A DNA stretch of 64,000 bases, taken from NCBI RefSeq assembly GCF_014873145.1, contig NZ_JADBEK010000001.1, positions 2,046,001 to 2,110,000 of the forward strand. The letters are read 5' to 3'. The stretch comes from Nonomuraea angiospora (GTDB lineage: Bacteria > Actinomycetota > Actinomycetes > Streptosporangiales > Streptosporangiaceae). The position numbers were made by a program, and so were the translations under genes. Below the pieces are notes generated by a model. It was not told where the DNA came from and searched no databases. It was given only the letters and a program-made list of their open reading frames with translations. Positions 47,887 to 54,499 of the stretch are shown here, piece by piece (the stretch's first letter is position 1; each line of letters begins with the position of its first letter).

Positions 47887-48731
47887 CGGCCGACCCCTGT
47901 CAGGAATCCGGTGACCACGGCGTGGTAGGCCTCGGGACGCTCCTCCTGGAGGTGGTGTCCCGCGTGGTCCATGACGTACAGGTTGCCCCGGGGCACCATG
48001 CGCGCCAGCATGAGCGGATAGTCGGGCGTCAGGAACGCGTCCTGCATGCCCCACATGAACAGCGCCGGCGCCTGGATCCCGGCCAGCTCGGCGGTGAGGT
48101 CCTGCCATTCGCCGCGCGGCGAGTCGGACATGGCGGCCAGCGCCCTCTCCTGCGGATCCAGGCTCTGCTCGTAACGCAGGTCCAGCGTGGACTCCGGCAG
48201 CCGGTCGCCGTCGTACCACTCCAGGCGGGTGATGAGGTCGCGCATCTTCTCCCGCGTGGGCCCCTCGCCGCCGTAGTAGACGTCCCGCGCGTTGCGGCCG
48301 CGGCGGCCGCCCTCGGGCAGGGGCGCGAGCGGGCCGTGGAAGACCGGCATGCTGCCGGTGATCACCAGCGAGCGCACCCGGCCGGGGTATCGGGCGGCCA
48401 GGCACAGCGCGATGGTGCCGCCCCAGGAGTTGCAGACGAAGTCGGCCCGCTCCACGCCCAGCGCGTCCATGAGCGCGACCGTCTTGGCCGCGTGGAAGTC
48501 CCACATCGGGCCGGTGATGACGCACTTGTCCGACCTGCCGTACTGCAGGATGTCGACGATCAGGCAGCGGCGCTCGGCGGCGAACAGCGGCGCCACCGGG
48601 CCGAAGTCGCTCCACCCGGTGCAGCCGGGGCCGCCGCCGTGCAGGAAGATCGTGTCCGGTCCCGACCCCAGGTCGAGATAGTGGTATTTGACGCCGTCGG
48701 CGTCGGCGTACGAACCGCTGGGCGGTTCCAT
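47883..48731 (-). CDS. meta-cleavage product hydrolase (BphD/HsaD/CarC-like alpha/beta hydrolase)
   Basis: 282 residues from the ATG at 48731 (GGAGGCGCG upstream). HGGGPGCTGWSDFGPV at 31-46 is the hallmark of ring-fission C-C hydrolases (H-G-G-G-P-G-x-x-x-W-x-x-F). Then ILQYGRSDKCVITG, the nucleophile in DFVCNSWGGTIALCL (S102), LFMWGMQDAFLTPD (Asp) and VMDHAGHHLQEERP (His). It should split the vinylogous 1,5-diketone made by the extradiol dioxygenase into an acid and a dienoate. Followed by the small membrane ORF; 9 bp after the M20-like gene. Confidence 0.9.
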   Translation of the reverse strand: MEPPSGSYADADGVKYHYLDLGSGPDTIFLHGGGPGCTGWSDFGPVAPLFAAERRCLIVDILQYGRSDKCVITGPMWDFHAAKTVALMDALGVERADFVCNSWGGTIALCLAARYPGRVRSLVITGSMPVFHGPLAPLPEGGRRGRNARDVYYGGEGPTREKMRDLITRLEWYDGDRLPESTLDLRYEQSLDPQERALAAMSDSPRGEWQDLTAELAGIQAPALFMWGMQDAFLTPDYPLMLARMVPRGNLYVMDHAGHHLQEERPEAYHAVVTGFLTGVGR

Positions 48732-48740
48732 CGCGCCTCC

Positions 48741-50033
48741 TCAGTCGTTGGTCTCGTCGATCTCGGCGCGCGTGCGCGTGACGGTGCCGGCCGCCACCCG
48801 CAGGAGCACCTCGCACAGGCGGCGCATGGCCCTGACGTCGACGGTGTTCATGCCGAGGGCGAAGTCATCGGATACGGCCTTCGGCATGCCCACGCGGGCC
48901 GTCGGGATCCCGCGCGCCCGCAGGATGTTGGCGTCGGTGGCGCCGCTGTTGCCGTCCACGGGCTCGTGCGGGCGCCCGTTCACGCTCTCCCAGGCGCGTA
49001 CGGCGCTGCGCACCACCCAGCTCTCCGGCGGCGTGCGGGTGCCCGGGATGGCCAGCACCATCTCGACCGCGAGCTCCGTGCCCAGCTCCGCCGACACCTG
49101 CCGGACGTACGCCGCCAGCTCCCGCTTGGCCTCCAGCGGAGTCGTGCCGGGCGCGATGCGCAGGTCGAGGCGGATGCGGCAGGCCGCGGGCGTGACCGCG
49201 AGCATGCGCTCCCAGCCGCCCGCGATCGACCCGACGATCCCCTGCGGGGCGGCGGTCGCGGTGCGGTGCCGCTCGGGGTAGTCCGCCAGCCACCGTTCCA
49301 GCCGCGTCACCACCTCGGCGGCGGTCACGATCGGGTTCCGGTACGGCAGGCGGTGCCGGCTCCCCGCGTACGTGTGGGTCCCCGGGACGACGATCTCGAA
49401 CCAGCACAGGCCGACCTCGTCGTGCGCGACGAAGTCCCCCGGCTTGGCGATCACCGCGTGGTCGGGCTGCCAGCCGCGTTCGAGCAGGAACGAGCAGCCG
49501 GCCCCGTGCCCCGTGTTCGCCCGGCCGTCCGGGGCGATGGCGTTGGTGGGCATGCCACCGGCCCCGAAGGCCACCAGCAGATCCCCGGACAGCCGGGGGC
49601 GCAGGGCGGCCAGGGCCTCGCCCACGACCAGGACGCACGCGGCGTGGCCCTTGGGGTTGCTCGCGCCGAGGCCGCTGACGTAGGGGCCCTCGCAGCGGGC
49701 CTCGGCCCGCATGTCGGGGCGCAGCTCCGGGCCGATCCAGGGCACGTCCAGGTCCGGGTCGCCGGTGGTCAGGGTGTCGATCGGGGCGTACAGCATGAGG
49801 TCGGCGCCCGTGCCGTCGCCCTTCAGCCGGCCGACCGCGTTGGCCTGGCCGTCGTCGATGCGCTGCGCGTGCGCCTCCAGGCCCGCGGCGGCGAGCCGGT
49901 CGGCCAGCCACCGGGCCAGCGGCGCCTCGCCGCCCGTGGGGCTGGCGATGGAGGTGACGTCCACCGCCGCCGCGCGCAGGCGGTCCTCGGTGATCGACGC
50001 GAGGGCCTTTCGCACCAGATCGTCGCGGTTCAT
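48741..50033 (-). CDS. M20-fold protein with lost metal ligands
   Basis: 430 residues from the ATG at 50033 (ATGA overlap with the dioxygenase gene). The overall M20 order is kept: LARWLADRLAAAGLEAHAQR, LMLYAPIDTLTTGDP, YVSGLGASNPKGHAACVLVV, DLLVAFGAGGMP, a central lid domain (CWFEIVVPGTHTYAGSRHRL) and GNSGATDANILRARGIPTAR. The metal sites are not: the HxD motif is P84-I-D86, the bridging Asp in the DxKG-type motif is N126, and the Glu-Glu pair is replaced by AGGM (158-161). It is likely not a metallopeptidase. It may be a scaffold, a new hydrolase or an amide-processing enzyme of the aromatic pathway. Confidence 0.78.
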   Translation of the reverse strand: MNRDDLVRKALASITEDRLRAAAVDVTSIASPTGGEAPLARWLADRLAAAGLEAHAQRIDDGQANAVGRLKGDGTGADLMLYAPIDTLTTGDPDLDVPWIGPELRPDMRAEARCEGPYVSGLGASNPKGHAACVLVVGEALAALRPRLSGDLLVAFGAGGMPTNAIAPDGRANTGHGAGCSFLLERGWQPDHAVIAKPGDFVAHDEVGLCWFEIVVPGTHTYAGSRHRLPYRNPIVTAAEVVTRLERWLADYPERHRTATAAPQGIVGSIAGGWERMLAVTPAACRIRLDLRIAPGTTPLEAKRELAAYVRQVSAELGTELAVEMVLAIPGTRTPPESWVVRSAVRAWESVNGRPHEPVDGNSGATDANILRARGIPTARVGMPKAVSDDFALGMNTVDVRAMRRLCEVLLRVAAGTVTRTRAEIDETND

Positions 50034-50968
50034 GACGCCGGCTCGATGACGGCGACCCCCATGCCGGTCAGCCACTCCGGCATCGGCTCGTACGCCAGCG
50101 TCCGACCGGGCGCGAAGCCCAGCGCCGCCGCCATGGCCAGCCACGACCGCAACTCCTGGCCACCGTTGCCGGCCGCCTCCTCGATCCGCTCGGTGGACAG
50201 GCCGGCGTAGCGCTCCAGCTCGCCCCGCTCCAGCGCGGCCAGGAACTCCTCGTCGAACTCGGGGAAGATGACCGGCCGCGCGGCGGTGATGATCTGCCGG
50301 CGGCGCGCGTCGTAGCGCTCCCAGTCGCCCCGGCCCTCCCGCCAGGCCTCCACCAGGAACTCCTCGTCCGGCCCGTGCGGGTCCTGCCAGCGGCTCGGCC
50401 ACGGCAGCCGGTGCGAGAGCCCGCCCGAGGCGATGACCGCCACCCGCAGCCCCTCGGGCAGCGCCGCCACCGCGGCGGCGAGGTTGCGCCCCAGCTCGGC
50501 GCAGCGACTCATCAGCGGCAGCGGCGTGGCGAACACGTTCACCACCAGCGGGATCACGGGCACGTCGAGGTCGCGAAGCAGGTACTGGACGGCGTGGCTC
50601 TGGCCGTGGTCGATCTGCAGCCTCGCCGAGATCGCCACCTCGGTGCCCGCCTCGACGAGGGATTCCGCGAGGCTCTGGGCGAGGTCGGGGCGGGTGCGCT
50701 GCGGGCCCGACGGCGTGCCGGACTCCCCGGACGCGATCACCTCGTCCACGCCGAGGGTGAAGGCGGGGATCAGGTCCAGCCAGAAGCCGCGGAAGTGGTT
50801 CGACCCGATGATCATCGCCACGTCGGGACGGGCCGCGGCGAGGGCGTCGCGGGCCGTGCCGAGCGCGGCGCGGAAGCGTTCCGCGCGGTCCTTGTGCTCG
50901 ACCTGGTCCCAGTGGGTGTTCATGAGCGTCGAGTGGGACGCGCCCACGCCCAGGACGATCTCGCCCAT
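50030..50968 (-). CDS. class III extradiol ring-cleavage dioxygenase (LigB-like)
   Basis: 312 residues from the ATG at 50968, overlapping the Rieske TGA (TGATG). LigB-type iron site and catalytic His candidates: VLGVGASHSTLMN (H12), VAMIIGSNHFRGFWLD (H58), LQIDHGQSHAVQYLLRDLD, VIASGGLSHRLPWPS (His) and the Glu in DPHGPDEEFLVEA. The C-terminal part (about 255-312, GNGGQELRSWLAMAAALGF) resembles the segment closing LigB/gallate-type enzymes. It cleaves a catecholic ring next to one hydroxyl. In the car pathway of carbazole breakdown the enzyme at this step is also of class III; the substrate here is not determinable. Confidence 0.9.
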   Translation of the reverse strand: MGEIVLGVGASHSTLMNTHWDQVEHKDRAERFRAALGTARDALAAARPDVAMIIGSNHFRGFWLDLIPAFTLGVDEVIASGESGTPSGPQRTRPDLAQSLAESLVEAGTEVAISARLQIDHGQSHAVQYLLRDLDVPVIPLVVNVFATPLPLMSRCAELGRNLAAAVAALPEGLRVAVIASGGLSHRLPWPSRWQDPHGPDEEFLVEAWREGRGDWERYDARRRQIITAARPVIFPEFDEEFLAALERGELERYAGLSTERIEEAAGNGGQELRSWLAMAAALGFAPGRTLAYEPMPEWLTGMGVAVIEPAS

Positions 50969-52182
50969 CAGCCGAGGTCCCCAGTGATCTTGAGGCGTTC
51001 CGCGCGCTCCTCCGTGACCTCCTCGGCCAGCTTGCGCCACTGCAGGAGCGAGTCGTCGGGGCGGTACAGCCGCTCCGGCGGCGCGTCGGTCACCTCGACC
51101 ATCCACTTGTCCTGGCCGGAGAACTGGCCGTGGAAGAGCCAGCGCACGGCGCCGAGGTATTTGGCGTAGAAGGGCAGCGTCCTGATGCCCTTCTCGAAGT
51201 TGGCCATCACGCCGACGTAGAGGTGATTGTCCGCGTCGACCGGCACGTAGAACTCGTAGTGGATGAAGGTCGGGTAGACGATGCGCAGGACGCCCGGCAT
51301 GCTGACCGAGGCGAACCCGGGGAACTCCTCGGCGGCGATGGCCGGGTTCACCTTGCGGTGGCTGCCCGTGTTGCCGATGTTGGCGACCTGCTTCGGCGGC
51401 TTGAGCTTGTACCACGCCTGGTTGCTCCACCTGCCCAGGCCGGGGAAGTCGGCGTCCCAGTGCTGGGCGTCCTGCACCCGGAAGATCCACCGGCCGCGGC
51501 GGACGATCCGGGTCTCGTTCCACACCGGCATGGCCTTGAACAGCCGCCACAGCGCCGTGCGGTGCAGGTATTTGGCGTGTCCCTCGTCGTAGCCGTTCTC
51601 GCAGGCGAAGCGCCAGTTGCCCACGCGGGACTGGATGCGCGCGCCGATCACGGCGGGGTTGTCGCGCAGTTCCTCGGGGAGCTGGTCGTCGATGGGCGGG
51701 GCGTCCTCGCCGTCCCCCACGAAGATCCACACCATGCCGAGGCGCTCCTCGACCTCGTAGGTGGGCTGGGTCACCTTCCCGCAGATCGGCGACCGCGGCC
51801 CGTCCGTGATCACCGCCTTGAGCGCGCCGGTCTCCAGGTCGAACGTCCAGCCGTGGTACGGGCAGGAGATCGTGCCGGGGAACTGCTGGTTGCCGTAGCT
51901 CAGCGGCACGCCCCGGTGCGGGCAGCGGTCCTTCAGCGCGTAGGCTTTCCCGCCGTCCCGGATGACGACGATGCGCTCGCCGAGCAGCGTGATCGCCTTC
52001 GGCTTCCCCGTGATGTGCGAGGAGAACGCCACCGGATACCAGTAGCCGCGGAACCCGCTGGCCGCCGCCTGGTAGTGGGGCCAGCTCGACCAGTCCTGCC
52101 GGCCCGGCAGCCGGCCCCGCCGCGATGGCCGGCGCCTGGCGTCTCCCCCGATCGCAGCCGGCGTACCCGCCTCCGCACTCAT
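50968..52182 (-). CDS. Rieske non-haem iron oxygenase, terminal oxygenase component
   Basis: 404 residues from the ATG at 52182 (GGAGGCGAGA upstream). Rieske cluster ligands C87-P-H89 in DRCPHRGVPL and C107-x-x-H110 in SCPYHGWTFD. The catalytic iron site is NGYDEGHAKYLH, with bridging D199 and ligands H202 and H207. No beta-subunit gene is nearby, so it should be an alpha3-type enzyme such as carbazole dioxygenase CarAa or the KshA group. Electrons likely come from the divergent ferredoxin and reductase (52389-53720). It opens the operon 52182-45907 and its promoter carries three operator-like palindromes. Confidence 0.92.
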   Translation of the reverse strand: MSAEAGTPAAIGGDARRRPSRRGRLPGRQDWSSWPHYQAAASGFRGYWYPVAFSSHITGKPKAITLLGERIVVIRDGGKAYALKDRCPHRGVPLSYGNQQFPGTISCPYHGWTFDLETGALKAVITDGPRSPICGKVTQPTYEVEERLGMVWIFVGDGEDAPPIDDQLPEELRDNPAVIGARIQSRVGNWRFACENGYDEGHAKYLHRTALWRLFKAMPVWNETRIVRRGRWIFRVQDAQHWDADFPGLGRWSNQAWYKLKPPKQVANIGNTGSHRKVNPAIAAEEFPGFASVSMPGVLRIVYPTFIHYEFYVPVDADNHLYVGVMANFEKGIRTLPFYAKYLGAVRWLFHGQFSGQDKWMVEVTDAPPERLYRPDDSLLQWRKLAEEVTEERAERLKITGDLG

Positions 52183-52272
52183 TCTCGCCTCCGCTTCCAT
52201 GGCTTGTCCGCGGCTCCCGATGCGCCGCGACAGGCAGTTCACCACCCGCGGGGCCGAGCGGCCCAGCGCGGC

Positions 52273-52327
52273 ATCCCGCCCAGCGGACCGTGTCCCGCTG
52301 AGCGAGCCGTGTTCCGGTCAGCGGGCC
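52273..52327. promoter_or_regulatory. three tandem IclR-type operator candidates in the Rieske/reductase divergent promoter
   Basis: Sites ATCCCGCCCAGCGGACC (52273-52289), GTCCCGCTGAGCGAGCC (52292-52308) and GTTCCGGTCAGCGGGCC (52311-52327) start 19 bp apart, nearly two helical turns. All fit GTYCCGSTSAGCGRRCC with at most two mismatches. They sit 91 bp upstream of the Rieske ATG and 62 bp upstream of the reductase TTG, where they can control both directions. Confidence 0.6.
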
Positions 52328-52388
52328 GCGACCCGCGGGGAGCGGCGCGGGCGCTGTGTAGCTTCCGTGGCCGGAAAGGAGTGCGACG

Positions 52389-53363
52389 TTGGAGATCGAA
52401 ACCGATATCGCGATCATCGGAGCGGGGCCGACCGGGCTCTACGGCGCCTACTGCGCCGGGTTCCGCGGCCTGCGCACCGTGCTCGTCGACGCGCTGCCCC
52501 AGGTCGGCGGGCAGATCTCGGCGCTGTACCCGGAGAAGGAGATCCGGGACGTGGCCGGGATCCCCGGCGTTCCCGGGCGTTCGCTGGTGGCGGCGCTCTC
52601 GGCCCAGGCGGCCGCGTACGATCCGGTCCACCTGCTCGGGCGGCAGGCGGTCGAGCTGCGCCGCGACGCGGACCCGAGGCCGGTCGTGGTGCTGTTGGAC
52701 GGCACGGCGGTCCGCGCCGGTGCCGTCGTGCTCACCTCGGGCATCGGGACGTTCACCCCGCGGCCGCTGCCGGCCGGCGAGGAATGGCTCGGCCGGGGGC
52801 TGACGTACTTCGTGCCGGACCCCTCCGCGCACGCCGGCCACGACGTCGTGGTGGTGGGCGGCGGCGACAGCGCGGTCGACTGGTCGCTGGCCCTGGCGCC
52901 GCTGGCCAGGTCGGTCACGCTGGTGCACCGCCGGGCCGCGTTCCGCGCGCACGCGGGCGGCGTCGCGGCCGCCCGCGCGGCGGGGGTCCGCATCGTCGTG
53001 GACAGCCAGGTCGTCGGGCTGTCGGGCGCGGAGCGGGTCGAGCGGGCGCACCTGCGCACGCGCGGCGAGGCCGACCGCGCGGTGCCCGCCGACTCCGTCA
53101 TCGCCGCGCTGGGGTTCATCAGCGACCTCGGCCCGCTCGCCGGCTGGGGGCTGTCGCTGCGCGGCAGGTCGGTCCTGGTCGACCAGCGCATGCGTACGGG
53201 CCTGCCCCGCGTGTACGCGGCCGGCGACCTCGCCGAGTACGACGGCAAGGTCCGCCTGATGTCGGTGGGCTTCGGCGAGGTCGCCACCGCGGTGAACAAC
53301 GCCGCCGTCGAACTGGACCCCGAGCTGCCCCTCTTCCCGGGGCACTCCACGGAAAGCGTCTGA
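52389..53363 (+). CDS. thioredoxin-reductase-type ferredoxin-NAD(P) reductase
   Basis: 324 residues from a TTG at 52389 (AAGGAG seven bases upstream). FAD site DIAIIGAGPTGLYGAYCAGF, then VDALPQVGGQISALYPEKEI (the GGQ-x-x-x-x-Y-P signature of TrxR-like ferredoxin reductases), NAD(P) site DVVVVGGGDSAVDWSLALAP, and the closing VYAAGDLAEYDGKVRLMSVG. The redox-active CxxC of thioredoxin reductase is absent, as expected. It should pass electrons to the ferredoxin encoded 16 bp downstream and on to the Rieske oxygenase. Confidence 0.9.
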   Translation: MEIETDIAIIGAGPTGLYGAYCAGFRGLRTVLVDALPQVGGQISALYPEKEIRDVAGIPGVPGRSLVAALSAQAAAYDPVHLLGRQAVELRRDADPRPVVVLLDGTAVRAGAVVLTSGIGTFTPRPLPAGEEWLGRGLTYFVPDPSAHAGHDVVVVGGGDSAVDWSLALAPLARSVTLVHRRAAFRAHAGGVAAARAAGVRIVVDSQVVGLSGAERVERAHLRTRGEADRAVPADSVIAALGFISDLGPLAGWGLSLRGRSVLVDQRMRTGLPRVYAAGDLAEYDGKVRLMSVGFGEVATAVNNAAVELDPELPLFPGHSTESV

Positions 53364-53378
53364 GCACAGGAGAGATTC

Positions 53379-53720
53379 ATGAGCTACGTCATCGGCCCCG
53401 CGTGCGTCGACGTCAACGACCGCGCGTGCGTGGACGTGTGTCCCGTCGACTGCATCTACGTCGGCGACCGCAAGAGCTACATCAACCCCGCCGAGTGCAT
53501 CGACTGCGGGGCGTGCGAGCCGGAGTGCCCGGTGGACGCGATCTTCGTCGACCGGGCCGCCCGGGGCGACGAGACGCGCACGCTCTTCCTCGACGACGCC
53601 AGGGCGTTCTTCGCCGAGGTGCTGCCCGGCCGCGAGGCGCCCCTCGGCAGCCCGGGAGGCGCCCGCAAGGTCGGCGACCTCAACGCCGACACGGCACTGG
53701 TGACCGGCTACGGCGCCTGA
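53379..53720 (+). CDS. seven-iron ferredoxin (3Fe-4S/4Fe-4S)
   Basis: 113 residues. The N-terminal half carries the 7Fe pattern: PACVDVNDRACVDVCPVDCI for the [3Fe-4S] side and ECIDCGACEPECPVDAIF (C-x-x-C-x-x-C-x-x-x-C-P) for the [4Fe-4S] side, as in FdxA-type ferredoxins. The tail (about 60-113) with DDARAFFAEVLPGREAPLGS is the usual C-terminal wrap. AGGAGAG is placed 7 bases before the ATG. Cotranscribed with the reductase; electron carrier for the Rieske oxygenase by context. Its TGA is directly followed by the convergent enoyl-CoA hydratase end. Confidence 0.93.
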   Translation: MSYVIGPACVDVNDRACVDVCPVDCIYVGDRKSYINPAECIDCGACEPECPVDAIFVDRAARGDETRTLFLDDARAFFAEVLPGREAPLGSPGGARKVGDLNADTALVTGYGA

Positions 53721-54491
53721 TCAGCGGCCGGTGAAGCGCGGAGGGCGCTTGTCCAGGAACGCCTGGAGCCCCTCCGCGGCGTCCTGGGTGCCGATCAGCT
53801 CCAGGACCGCCTGCCACTCCAGCTCCAGCGCGTCGTCGAGGGGCAGGTCGTAGCCCGCCTCCACGATGCGCTTGAGCAGGCCGATCGTCGTGGTCGGCCG
53901 GGCCGCCAGGTCCTCGGCGTGCCCGGCCACCACGCGGTCGAAGTCGTCGTCGTCCGCCACCACGTCCACCAGCCCCAGGTCGAGGGCCTCGGCGGCGGAC
54001 AGGCGGGCGCCCTCGATCATCAGGCGCTTGGCACGGTGCGGGCCGAGCAGGCGCGGCAGCCGCTGGCTGCCGCCCGCTCCGGGGAAGAGGCCCAGGCTCG
54101 TCTCGGGGAAGCCGATGGTCGCCGAGGAGGCCAGGATGCGCAGGTCGCAGGCGAGCGACAGCTCGGCCCCGCCGCCCAGGGCGTGGCCGTTCATCGCCGC
54201 GATCACCGGCTTGGGCGCGCGTTCGAGCAGGCGCTGCACCTCGACCCAGCGGCGCATCTTGACGTGGTTGGCCACGGACAGGTCGCGCATCACGGCGATG
54301 TCGGCCCCCGCGACGAAGAAGCGGCCGGTCCCGCGGACGACCAGGCAGCGGACCGAGGGGTCCCCGGCCAGCGGCGGGATCACCTCCAGGAACTCCTCGA
54401 TCAACGCCGGGTCGACGGCGTTGGCGGGCGGCCGGTCGATGACGATCGTCGCCGTCCCCCCATCCCTCCGCACATCCAGATATTTCGTCAT
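53721..54491 (-). CDS. enoyl-CoA hydratase/isomerase family protein
   Basis: 256 residues from the ATG at 54491 (AGGAGCGCAG upstream). Crotonase marks: RPPANAVDPALIEEFLEVIP, VRGTGRFFVAGADIAVM (oxyanion hole A-G-A-D-I), KPVIAAMNGHALGGGAELSL, FPETSLGLFPGAGGSQRLPR. The first catalytic Glu (FPET) is present; the second Glu position in the following helix reads RAKRLMIEG and is not obviously filled, so isomerase or lyase chemistry is possible. It acts on CoA esters made by the ligase or CoA-transferase upstream in the operon. Confidence 0.9.
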   Translation of the reverse strand: MTKYLDVRRDGGTATIVIDRPPANAVDPALIEEFLEVIPPLAGDPSVRCLVVRGTGRFFVAGADIAVMRDLSVANHVKMRRWVEVQRLLERAPKPVIAAMNGHALGGGAELSLACDLRILASSATIGFPETSLGLFPGAGGSQRLPRLLGPHRAKRLMIEGARLSAAEALDLGLVDVVADDDDFDRVVAGHAEDLAARPTTTIGLLKRIVEAGYDLPLDDALELEWQAVLELIGTQDAAEGLQAFLDKRPPRFTGR

Positions 54492-54499
54492 CTGCGCTC

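Noticed and set aside
52256..52272. A fourth operator copy next to the three in the Rieske promoter
   Set aside because: Only about 11 of 17 positions fit and the spacing is 17 instead of 19 bp.
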